64,000 bases of DNA, from NCBI GenBank assembly GCA_024404095.1, contig JAKSQO010000002.1:1-64000 (forward strand), in the 5' to 3' direction. Positions 43,897 through 50,981 of this stretch are shown here, piece after piece; the stretch's first letter is position 1; every line of letters starts with the position of its first letter. Both the position numbers and the translations under genes were made by a program. The stretch comes from Clostridia bacterium. Lineage in GTDB: Bacteria > Bacillota > Clostridia > Oscillospirales > Acutalibacteraceae. Below the pieces are notes generated by a model that had not been told where the DNA came from, searched no databases, and saw only the letters and a list, made by a program, of their open reading frames with translations.

Positions 43897-43898
43897 TT

Positions 43899-45329
43899 TT
43901 ACACCTTGATTTCAACGCTGATACCGAGAAGATCGCTGTACTTCTCGATTATCGGCTTAATAAAGTCATTAACGAATTCCTCTGTCTGCTGAGGTGCACG
44001 TCCGACATAAAGCTCAGGTTTCATAATGTTCTTAAGCTCGTTCAGGGTTACACCGAATGCGGGGTCGTCTGCGATTCTCTGAAGCAGGTCGTTCTCGCCG
44101 CCGTCAGCCTTGACAACCTTGCCGGCTGCCATTGAGTGAACTCGGATTTTTTCGTGAAGCTCCTGACGGTCACCGCCTTTTTTAACAGCCTCCATCATAA
44201 TGTTTTCGGTTGCCATGAACGGAAGCTCCGACATAAGGCGCTTTTCAATCATTTTGGGATAAACCACAAGGCCGTCGGCAACATTGATATAAAGCTCAAG
44301 TATAGCGTCTGTTGCGAGGAAGGCTTCGGCAACGCTGATACGCTTGTTTGCCGAGTCGTCAAGTGTTCTTTCAAACCACTGTGTAGCAGCGGTGATGCTC
44401 GGGTTCATAACATCGGACATTACGTAACGTGCAAGAGAGGAGATGCGTTCACTTCTCATCGGATTGCGCTTGTATGCCATTGCAGATGAACCGATCTGAT
44501 TTTTTTCAAAAGGCTCCTCAACCTCCTTGAGGTGCTGAAGAAGTCTTAAATCGTTTGTAAATTTTGCGGCAGACTGAGCAATATTTGAAAGAGTAAAGAG
44601 AACCATTGAGTCAATCTTTCGTGAATATGTCTGTCCCGAAACGGGATAACAGGCGTCAAAGCCCATTTTTTCAGCAATTTTGCCGTCGATAGCCTTAACC
44701 TTGTCTGTGTCACCGTCGAATAACTCCATAAAGCTTGCCTGCGTGCCTGTTGTGCCTTTTGAGCCGAGAAGCTTCATCTGTGAAATCTGGAACTCAAGCT
44801 GTTCAAAGTCAAGGACAAGGTCATTGAGCCAAAGCGATGCACGCTTACCGAGAGTTGTCGGCTGTGCAGGCTGAAAATGTGTGAATGCAAGACAGGGAAG
44901 GTCTTTATATTCAAGAGCAAATTTTGAAAGAACATCCATAAGATTAACCATCTTTTTGCGGATGAGCTTCATAGCTTCTGTCATTGTGATGATATCGGTA
45001 TTGTCGCCGACATAGCAGGAGGTAGCTCCGAGGTGGATGATGCCCTTCGCTTTCGGGCACTGAACACCGTATGCGTAAACGTGTGACATAACGTCGTGAC
45101 GTACAAGCTTTTCACGCTCAACAGCGACATCGTAGTTTATATCCTCGGCATGAGCCTTTAACTCGTCAACCTGTTCCTGTGTTACATTAAGTCCGAGCTC
45201 CATTTCACTTTCTGCAAGAGCAATCCACAGTTTTCTCCATGTTCTGAATTTAAAGTCAGGGGAAAAAATATACTGCATTTCTTTACTTGCGTAGCGTGAA
45301 TTAAGCGGGGTCTCATATGTATCTCTCAT
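43899..45329 (-). CDS. purB: Adenylosuccinate lyase
   Basis: It removes fumarate from adenylosuccinate and SAICAR in purine synthesis. The 476-residue protein has the fumarase/lyase signature GSSAMAYKRNPMRSE (residues about 290-304) and HLGATSCYVGD. It is the first gene of an eight-gene minus-strand series ending with the SGNH protein and is driven by a perfect promoter (45373-45401). Its attachment to a surface-glycan operon is unusual. Confidence 0.96.
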   Translation of the reverse strand: MRDTYETPLNSRYASKEMQYIFSPDFKFRTWRKLWIALAESEMELGLNVTQEQVDELKAHAEDINYDVAVEREKLVRHDVMSHVYAYGVQCPKAKGIIHLGATSCYVGDNTDIITMTEAMKLIRKKMVNLMDVLSKFALEYKDLPCLAFTHFQPAQPTTLGKRASLWLNDLVLDFEQLEFQISQMKLLGSKGTTGTQASFMELFDGDTDKVKAIDGKIAEKMGFDACYPVSGQTYSRKIDSMVLFTLSNIAQSAAKFTNDLRLLQHLKEVEEPFEKNQIGSSAMAYKRNPMRSERISSLARYVMSDVMNPSITAATQWFERTLDDSANKRISVAEAFLATDAILELYINVADGLVVYPKMIEKRLMSELPFMATENIMMEAVKKGGDRQELHEKIRVHSMAAGKVVKADGGENDLLQRIADDPAFGVTLNELKNIMKPELYVGRAPQQTEEFVNDFIKPIIEKYSDLLGISVEIKV

Positions 45330-45372
45330 CTGCTCATACCTCTTCTATTATTGTATAAGAATAGTTTAAAAA

Positions 45373-45401
45373 ATTATACAACAGAAATATATTGGTGTCA
45401 A
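45373..45401 (-). promoter_or_regulatory. Perfect consensus promoter of the purB-led operon
   Basis: Minus-strand TTGACA (45396-45401), exactly 17 nt, TATAAT (45373-45378), 43 nt before the purB ATG. No purine riboswitch or PurR box is evident between promoter and gene. Confidence 0.85.
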
Positions 45402-45435
45402 GAAAAAACGAAGATAATGGTTGACAAATCAGGAC

Positions 45436-45463
45436 TTGCATTTTTTGTCATCTATGATAAAAT
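45436..45463 (+). promoter_or_regulatory. Candidate promoter of the C_GCAxxG_C_C gene
   Basis: TTGCAT (45436-45441), 16-nt spacer, TAAAAT (45458-45463), 20 nt before the ATG. An upstream TTGACA at 45421 has no matching -10 at the right distance. Confidence 0.4.
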
Positions 45464-45483
45464 AATAAACGGAGATGATAGAA

Positions 45484-45945
45484 ATGTCACAAAGAACGGA
45501 CAAGGCGGTTGAACTGTTTAAAAGCGGATTCAACTGTTCACAGTCAGTTTTTGCCGCTTATGCCGATTTGTTCGGAATGGATGAAAAGACGGCGCTGACA
45601 GTATCGGCTGGGCTCGGAGGCGGAGTCGGGCGCTCGAGAGAGGTCTGCGGCGCAATTTGCGGTGCGGCAATGCTTACAGGACTTAAGTACGGCGCAACTG
45701 ACCCCGCGGACGCAGAATCTAAAAAGCACTGCTATGAGGTTGTTCAGCAGATTATAGCTGAATTCAAAAAAACAAATCCGACTATTATCTGCCGTGAGCT
45801 TCTGGGATTGAGTGAAACAAACAACACCGACCCCGTACCCGAAGCACGGACAGAACAGTATTACAAAAAACGCCCCTGCGCGGAAATTGTTGAAGACAGC
45901 GCAAAAGCGGTGGAAAAAATATTATTTAACAAGGAGATTTTATAA
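45484..45945 (+). CDS. C_GCAxxG_C_C family redox/metal protein
   Basis: The 153-residue protein has the family cysteines: FNCSQSV, then VCGAICGAAMLTG (GCAxxG-like), KHCYEV and RPCAEIV. Proteins of this family are thought to bind metal or an Fe-S cofactor and are often next to radical or Fe-S assembly genes. I used the ATG at 45484, 10 nt after GGAG, because the ATG at 45475 overlaps that site. It directly abuts the Mrp ATPase gene. Confidence 0.88.
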   Translation: MSQRTDKAVELFKSGFNCSQSVFAAYADLFGMDEKTALTVSAGLGGGVGRSREVCGAICGAAMLTGLKYGATDPADAESKKHCYEVVQQIIAEFKKTNPTIICRELLGLSETNNTDPVPEARTEQYYKKRPCAEIVEDSAKAVEKILFNKEIL

Positions 45946-46767
45946 ATGGCTTGTAACGGAAACTGCTCCTCCTGCTCATCAAAGTGCAGCGAGGAGAAAA
46001 AGGATATGCACATTGCGTGCAACGAATACAGCAAGGTAAAGAAGGTTATCGGTGTTGTAAGCGGTAAGGGCGGCGTCGGAAAATCGCTTGTTACATCAAT
46101 GCTCACAACAGCAATGCAGGTTAAGGGCAATGCCTGCGCAATTCTTGATGCTGATATCACAGGCCCTTCAATCCCGAAGGCGTTTGGTGCAAAGGGTCCT
46201 GCAATGCAGAATGAGATGGGACTTCTTCCCGCCGAAACAAAGACAGGTATCAAGCTGATGTCAATCAACCTTCTTCTTGAAAAAGAGGATCAGCCCGTAA
46301 TCTGGAGAGGCCCTGTTATTTCGGGCGTTATTCAGCAGTTCTGGAACGAGGTTTTCTGGGGCGATGTTGATTATATGTTTGTTGATATGCCTCCCGGAAC
46401 AGGTGATGTTGCGCTTACTGTTTTTCAGTCACTCCCCGTTGACGGAATAGTTATTGTTACAACTCCGCAGGATCTTGTTACAATGATTGTCAAGAAAGCT
46501 GTCAATATGGCAGAGATGATGAATGTTCCGATTCTCGGTATTGTTGAGAACATGAGCTATCTTGAGTGCCCCGACTGCGGCAAAAAGATTTCTGTTTTCG
46601 GCGAGAGCAAAATTGATGAGGTATCAAAGGAGCTTAATATTCCCGTGCTTGCGAAGCTTCCGATAAGAAGCGAGGTTGCTTCTCTTGTTGACAAGGGTGC
46701 TGTCGAGCTTGCAGAGGTTAAGGAGCTTTATGATGCCGCAGACAAGATAAAGGAAATGCTTAAGTAA
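45946..46767 (+). CDS. Mrp/NBP35-family Fe-S cluster carrier ATPase
   Basis: The 273-residue P-loop ATPase inserts Fe-S clusters. It has an N-terminal Cys motif (CNGNCSSCSSKCSEEK), deviant Walker A SGKGGVGKS (residues about 39-47), the switch DADITGPSIPK, and a CPDCGKK pair near the C-terminus that binds the cluster. It begins at the base after the preceding stop, so it is co-translated with the cysteine-rich protein, which supports a joint metal-handling role. Confidence 0.93.
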   Translation: MACNGNCSSCSSKCSEEKKDMHIACNEYSKVKKVIGVVSGKGGVGKSLVTSMLTTAMQVKGNACAILDADITGPSIPKAFGAKGPAMQNEMGLLPAETKTGIKLMSINLLLEKEDQPVIWRGPVISGVIQQFWNEVFWGDVDYMFVDMPPGTGDVALTVFQSLPVDGIVIVTTPQDLVTMIVKKAVNMAEMMNVPILGIVENMSYLECPDCGKKISVFGESKIDEVSKELNIPVLAKLPIRSEVASLVDKGAVELAEVKELYDAADKIKEMLK

Positions 46768-46810
46768 ACGAATTTGTTTAATAAAGTTCAAAATATAAAC
46801 AAATATGTTT
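46766..46810. promoter_or_regulatory. Two AAAC-N6-GTTT palindromes, candidate operator
   Basis: Two AAACnnnnnnGTTT palindromic sites, at 46766-46779 and 46797-46810, lie 31 bp apart start-to-start (three helical turns), between the mrp stop and a terminator. They could be a dimeric repressor site or simply AT-rich DNA; no regulator is assigned. Confidence 0.35.
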
Positions 46811-46838
46811 AAATCCCCGTTCCCAACGGGGATTTTTT
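46811..46838 (+). terminator. Terminator after mrp
   Basis: Perfect 11-bp stem (AAATCCCCGTT and complement, 3-nt loop) followed by a T run. Confidence 0.9.
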
Positions 46839-46850
46839 AAAAGGTGTAGT

Positions 46851-47525
46851 ATGAAAACTATTGCGAAAATAAAAACGGATTTCCCGACTAAATTCGGAAT
46901 TCCCCGTCAGAGCGGACTTGTTGAAGAACTGAAAGGTATGGTTATTTTTGAACCGGAATACAGAAATTCCGAAGCACTCAGAGGTCTTGAGGATTTCAGT
47001 CACATATGGCTTCTGTGGGAGTTTTCCGAGGCGGTAAGCGACAAATGGTCACCGACCGTCCGTCCGCCTAAGCTTGGAGGAAATGTACGCAAGGGTGTTT
47101 TTGCCACACGCTCACCGTTCCGCCCGAATTCAATCGGCTTGTCTTCTGTGAAGCTTGAAAGCATTGAACATACCGAGAAATACGGCACGGTGCTTATTGT
47201 ATCGGGTGCGGATTTAATGGATGGCACACCGATTGTCGATATCAAGCCGTACGTTCCGTATTCCGACTGTCATACGGAAGCTGTCGGCGGATTTGCAAAG
47301 GACGGAAGCGAAAAGCTTATTGTTGTTTTTCCTGAGGAACTTCGAAAAAATGTTCCTGCTGAAAAGCTCGGCGCATTGATAAAAGTGCTTGAGCTTGACC
47401 CGAGACCTGCATATCAGAATGACCCCGACAGAATTTACGGCTTCGGTTTTGCAGGAATGGAAATCAGGTTTAAAGTTTTTGATTCTGTTCTTACCGTTAC
47501 CGAAGTTTCGAAATATAAAAAATAA
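46851..47525 (+). CDS. trmO: tRNA (N6-threonylcarbamoyladenosine37-N6)-methyltransferase
   Basis: It methylates t6A37 in certain tRNAs. The 224-residue protein has the TsaA/YaeB-type beta-barrel with LRGLEDFSHIWLLWEFS (residues about 45-61) and RSPFRPNSIGLSSVKLE (about 86-102), the SAM-binding family motif. A second C-terminal domain is present. It follows the mrp terminator and may have its own promoter near the palindromes. The ATG has AAGGTG upstream. Confidence 0.92.
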   Translation: MKTIAKIKTDFPTKFGIPRQSGLVEELKGMVIFEPEYRNSEALRGLEDFSHIWLLWEFSEAVSDKWSPTVRPPKLGGNVRKGVFATRSPFRPNSIGLSSVKLESIEHTEKYGTVLIVSGADLMDGTPIVDIKPYVPYSDCHTEAVGGFAKDGSEKLIVVFPEELRKNVPAEKLGALIKVLELDPRPAYQNDPDRIYGFGFAGMEIRFKVFDSVLTVTEVSKYKK

Positions 47526-47554
47526 TTTACAAAACAATTTTACAATGATATAAT
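47526..47554 (+). promoter_or_regulatory. Promoter of the glycosyltransferase pair
   Basis: TTTACA (47526-47531), 17-nt spacer, TATAAT (47549-47554), 33 nt before the ATG and directly after the trmO stop. Confidence 0.75.
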
Positions 47555-47587
47555 TGTGTCAATAACATTTTGAAAGGATTTTCTCAT

Positions 47588-48718
47588 ATGAGCGAACCAA
47601 TCAGAATTCTGAACTTGTTTACTATTATGAACCGTGGCGGTGCGGAAACGATGGTAATGAATTATTACCGAAATATCGACCGTTCAAGGGTTCAGTTTGA
47701 CTTTCTTGTTCACCGCAAGGAACGTGGTGCGTATGACGATGAAATTGAGCGGCTCGGCGGAAGAATCTACCGTATGCCGTCAATTCGCCCGGGTGGCTTT
47801 AAGATTTATCAGCACGCTCTTAAAAAGTTCTTTGACGAGCATCCCGAATATCAGATACTTCATTCCCATATGTCAGAGCTGGGCTACTTTGCTTTCAGAG
47901 AAGCCAAATCGCGAGGAATAAAATGCACAATCTGCCACGCTCACAATGCACCGCACTTCAAGGATGAAACCGTTGTGGAAAAGGCAAAGGACATTATGCG
48001 CTGGCGGTTTAAGCATAAAATCCGTCCGTATACCGACCATATGTTTATCTGCGGAATGGACGCGGGCAAATGGCTGTTCGGACGCCGCAACAGAAAAAAT
48101 TTTGTTATGATGAACAATGCTGTTGACGCACAGAAATATGCGTGGAATGAAAAGCGTGCTCAGATGCTCAGAAGAGAATGGGATCTTGACGGCGGATTTG
48201 TTATCTGCAACGTCGGTCGTTTTAATGCTCAGAAAAATCACACGATGATTATTGATATTTTCAATGCCGTTCACGCACAGCGACCCGACTCAGTGCTTCT
48301 GCTTGTCGGAAACGGTGACCTTGAGGACAGAATCAGGGCGAAGGTTGACGACCTCGGACTGACAGACAGCGTAAGGTTTTTGGGAGTCCGCTCGGACGTA
48401 AACGATATTCTTCTGGCCTCAGATGTTTTCCTTTTTCCGTCATTGTATGAGGGTCTGCCCGTAACTCTTGTTGAAGCTCAGTCGAGCGGAATTAAGTGCG
48501 TTATTTCCGACGCTGTTCCCGAGGATTGTTTGATAACGAAAAACATTGACGTTGTACCGCTTGAAGCAGGCATTGAAAAGTGGGCGGATGCCGTGCTTGA
48601 ATATGCCGACGGTTACAGACGTAAAAATACATATGACAAGATTGTTAAAGCCGGATTTGATGTTAAAGAAAATGCCAAGTGGCTTGAGGAGTTTTACATA
48701 AATGAGTACAACAGCTAA
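47588..48718 (+). CDS. Family 4 glycosyltransferase
   Basis: A 376-residue GT-B protein. The N-terminal domain has NRGGAETMVMNYYRN and HSHMSE, and the C-terminal domain has NVGRFNAQKNHTMIIDIFN and FLFPSLYEGLPVTLVEAQSSG (E-x7-E nucleotide-sugar binding). It resembles EpsF-type exopolysaccharide enzymes. Its 3' end overlaps the next glycosyltransferase by 17 nt. The acceptor and sugar are not predictable from sequence. I chose the ATG at 47588 with GAAAGGA upstream. Confidence 0.92.
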   Translation: MSEPIRILNLFTIMNRGGAETMVMNYYRNIDRSRVQFDFLVHRKERGAYDDEIERLGGRIYRMPSIRPGGFKIYQHALKKFFDEHPEYQILHSHMSELGYFAFREAKSRGIKCTICHAHNAPHFKDETVVEKAKDIMRWRFKHKIRPYTDHMFICGMDAGKWLFGRRNRKNFVMMNNAVDAQKYAWNEKRAQMLRREWDLDGGFVICNVGRFNAQKNHTMIIDIFNAVHAQRPDSVLLLVGNGDLEDRIRAKVDDLGLTDSVRFLGVRSDVNDILLASDVFLFPSLYEGLPVTLVEAQSSGIKCVISDAVPEDCLITKNIDVVPLEAGIEKWADAVLEYADGYRRKNTYDKIVKAGFDVKENAKWLEEFYINEYNS

Positions 48719-49631
48719 AACCCTTACGGTTTTTACCCCTGCGTATAACCGTGATTATTCGATTCATCTCTGTTATGAAAGTCTTTGCCGTCAGACGTGC
48801 AAGGATTTTGTATGGCTTGTTGTTGACGACGGTTCAACGGACAACACCGCTCAGATGATTAAGGACTGGCAGAAGCTTGATAACGGATTTGAAATCCGCT
48901 ATGTATATAAGGAAAACGGCGGTATGCATACAGCTCACAACACGGCGTATGAAAACATTGACACGGAGCTGAATGTCTGTATTGATTCCGATGATTATAT
49001 GACGGATGATGCCGTTGAAAAAATTGTAAACTGCTGGAAGAAAAACGGCAGCGACAAGTACGCCGGAATTATCGCACTCGATATCTTTGATAACGGAAAG
49101 GTTATCGGCGAGGAGCTTGAAAAGGACAGATTTGACACCACTCTTTTCGGCTATTATAAGCGCGGAGGCAAGGGTGATAAAAAGCTTATTTTCCGCACGG
49201 ATGTTATGAAAAAATATCCGCCGTATCCTGTGTTTGAGGGTGAGAAATATGTTTCGCTTGCATACAAGTACGACAAGGCGGACAAGGAGTATACGCTTAT
49301 TATATTGAATGAGCCTGTCTGTGTTGTTGAGTATATGGCTGACGGTTCGAGCACAAATATGTATAAGCAGTACCTTCGGAATCCAAAGGGTTTTGCTTTT
49401 ATCCGCAAGGACAGCATGATTGACAATGATGACATAAAGGATGTTTTCAGAAACTGTGTTCATTATGTTTCAAGCTCAATAATATGCAAGAACAAAAAGT
49501 TTATATCCGAATCACCTAAGAAGCTTCTTACTGTGCTTGCACTTCCGTTTGGTGCGGCACTCACGGTATATATAAAGAAAAAAGCAGGCGGATATATGAA
49601 AGTTGAAGGTTTTAATACAAAAAATAAGTAA
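48702..49631 (+). CDS. Family 2 glycosyltransferase
   Basis: A 309-residue GT-A protein: VFTPAYNRDYSIHLCYESL, VVDDGSTDNT and IDSDDYMTDD (DxD metal site). A hydrophobic patch near the C-terminus may associate with the membrane. It begins inside the preceding glycosyltransferase gene, so both work on the same glycan. No terminator follows it directly; the FolT promoter lies 28 nt beyond. Confidence 0.9.
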   Translation: MSTTAKTLTVFTPAYNRDYSIHLCYESLCRQTCKDFVWLVVDDGSTDNTAQMIKDWQKLDNGFEIRYVYKENGGMHTAHNTAYENIDTELNVCIDSDDYMTDDAVEKIVNCWKKNGSDKYAGIIALDIFDNGKVIGEELEKDRFDTTLFGYYKRGGKGDKKLIFRTDVMKKYPPYPVFEGEKYVSLAYKYDKADKEYTLIILNEPVCVVEYMADGSSTNMYKQYLRNPKGFAFIRKDSMIDNDDIKDVFRNCVHYVSSSIICKNKKFISESPKKLLTVLALPFGAALTVYIKKKAGGYMKVEGFNTKNK

Positions 49632-49637
49632 TATCTA

Positions 49638-49665
49638 TTTACTTTTTCCGAAAAAAGCGTATAAT
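49638..49665 (+). promoter_or_regulatory. Promoter of the folate riboswitch/FolT unit
   Basis: TTTACT (49638-49643), 16-nt spacer, TATAAT (49660-49665), about 12 nt before the riboswitch P1 stem, so the aptamer would start close to the transcript 5' end. Confidence 0.6.
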
Positions 49666-49676
49666 AATACAAAATT

Positions 49677-49786
49677 TTCAGAGTAGACGGTTAAGCGTTG
49701 CGCATCTGCGTGCAGTATCGGCAGGACGGGGAGTTGTCTGTCGGGCGAAAAGGTTTTCTGCGATTTAGCCGTCGCATCCCGCTGAA
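49677..49786 (+). promoter_or_regulatory. Tetrahydrofolate (THF) riboswitch
   Basis: The conserved THF-I elements are readable in order: AGTAGACGG (near 49682), GCGTT, CGGGGAGTTG, GGGCGAAAA, then CCGTCGCATCCCGCTG (49769-49784). The terminal stem P1 closes with TTCAG (49677-49681) and CTGAA (49782-49786). It sits 60 nt ahead of the folate transporter gene folT and probably controls its translation or termination in response to reduced folates. Confidence 0.9.
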
Positions 49787-49845
49787 TAGTTCGAAGTATA
49801 GCTGTACCTCTTATTATTCATTACGGATGATAGGAGGTTATTTTT

Positions 49846-50373
49846 ATGGAAAAAGAAAACAGCAGAAATCTGACAAAAAAAATCGCGGTTCTTGCGCTTC
49901 TGACAGCGCTCGGTGTTGTGCTCGGACGTTTTGTTCCGCTCGTGAACATTCTTACAAGTAAGTATGAGTTTTCTTTTGTCGCAATTATGGTTGCCGCCTA
50001 CCTTATGGGGCCTGTCGGCGGTGCAGTTGTCGGCGGACTTGTTGACATTATCGGCGCATTGATTGTGCCGACAGGGGCATATTTTCCCGGATTTACGGTG
50101 ACGGCGGTTATTACAGGAGCGGTATGGGGCTTTCTGTTCTGTAAAAAATGCTCGATACCGAGAATTCTTATCGGCGTTATTTCAACCCAGACGGTGTGCT
50201 CGCTGTTAATCAACACGTGGTTTATTGCAGCCTTATTCTCACCAAAAGGCTTTACGGCTCTGCTTGCAGCTCGGGCTGTTCAGGCGGCGATTATGGCGGT
50301 GCTTCAGATAGTATTCGCAATAATATTTTTCAACAGACTCAATTTCAAAAAGCGTCTTAATTTTATACGTTAA
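49846..50373 (+). CDS. folT: Folate ECF transporter S component
   Basis: The 175-residue membrane protein of about six helices is the substrate-binding subunit of an ECF folate importer. The core KKIAVLALLTALGVVLGRF, GGAVVGGLVDIIGALIVPTGAYFPGFTVTAVITGAVWG is typical. It works with shared EcfT and EcfA proteins encoded elsewhere. GGAGG precedes the ATG. The THF riboswitch upstream directly supports the folate assignment. Confidence 0.95.
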   Translation: MEKENSRNLTKKIAVLALLTALGVVLGRFVPLVNILTSKYEFSFVAIMVAAYLMGPVGGAVVGGLVDIIGALIVPTGAYFPGFTVTAVITGAVWGFLFCKKCSIPRILIGVISTQTVCSLLINTWFIAALFSPKGFTALLAARAVQAAIMAVLQIVFAIIFFNRLNFKKRLNFIR

Positions 50374-50377
50374 ATCG

Positions 50378-50405
50378 AAGCTGTCACTCCGAGGGGTGGC
50401 AGCTT
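50378..50405 (+). terminator. Hairpin after folT
   Basis: Stem AAGCTGTCAC/GTGGCAGCTT (one G-T wobble) with an 8-nt loop, 4 nt after the folT stop. The T tract is weak. Confidence 0.55.
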
Positions 50406-50454
50406 TAAACATCCGAACGGAATTGTTTATTGTTTGTTTACATTTATTTCCTGT

Positions 50455-50502
50455 TTTGATATTGACACTTTTGTTTGCGGTGATATAATGTTGAATATCA
50501 AA
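50455..50502. promoter_or_regulatory. Promoter with flanking MarR operator half-sites
   Basis: TTGACA (50462-50467), 16-nt spacer, TATAAT (50484-50489). The near-inverted copies TTTGATATTGA (50455-50465, overlapping -35) and TGAATATCAAA (50492-50502, at +1) bracket it; the second contains the palindrome TTGAATATCAA. This arrangement fits repression by the MarR protein of its own operon. Confidence 0.65.
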
Positions 50503-50523
50503 CATTTTAAAAGAGGTGTAATA

Positions 50524-50979
50524 TTGGATAACGGCAGTTTAAGACCGATTCACGTTGAACTGCGTTCTCTGTCTCACCGTATTCACAGATTTTTTCAGAA
50601 CAGCCCTAACAAGAGGGCTGTTGATTCTGTAACGGGAACAAACGGCTGGATTATCGGCTATCTTGCCGACCATGAGGGCAGAGATGTTTTTCAGAAAGAC
50701 ATTGAAAAAGAATTCGACATCACACGTTCAACGGCGTCAAAGGTTATCGACCTTATGGAGCAGAAGGGACTTGTCGAGCGGCAGACTGTTCCGCACGATG
50801 CAAGACTCAGAAAGCTCGTGCTGACAGAGAAATCGCGTCAGCTTGTAAATCTTATCTGCATAGATAAGGAAAATCTTGAAAAAACTCTGACAAAAGGCTT
50901 TTCCGATGAGGAAAAAGCAACGCTTACGGAATACATACTCCGTATGAGAAATAATCTTGAGGAAGAAGGAGGAAAATAA
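50524..50979 (+). CDS. MarR-family transcriptional regulator
   Basis: The 151-residue winged-helix regulator contains FDITRSTASKVIDLMEQKGLVERQTVPHDARLRKLVLT (recognition helix and wing, about residues 60-98). The TTG at 50524 is the start: AAGAGGTG lies upstream and an in-frame ATG at 50488 falls within the -10 box. It begins a MarR-ABC-ABC operon, the usual layout for efflux controlled by substrate-sensing repressors. It ends 2 nt before the first ABC gene. Confidence 0.92.
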   Translation: MDNGSLRPIHVELRSLSHRIHRFFQNSPNKRAVDSVTGTNGWIIGYLADHEGRDVFQKDIEKEFDITRSTASKVIDLMEQKGLVERQTVPHDARLRKLVLTEKSRQLVNLICIDKENLEKTLTKGFSDEEKATLTEYILRMRNNLEEEGGK

Positions 50980-50981
50980 AA

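Noticed and set aside
50488-50523. Upstream ATG start for MarR
   Set aside because: It lies inside the -10 box and lacks a ribosome site; the TTG at 50524 is better.
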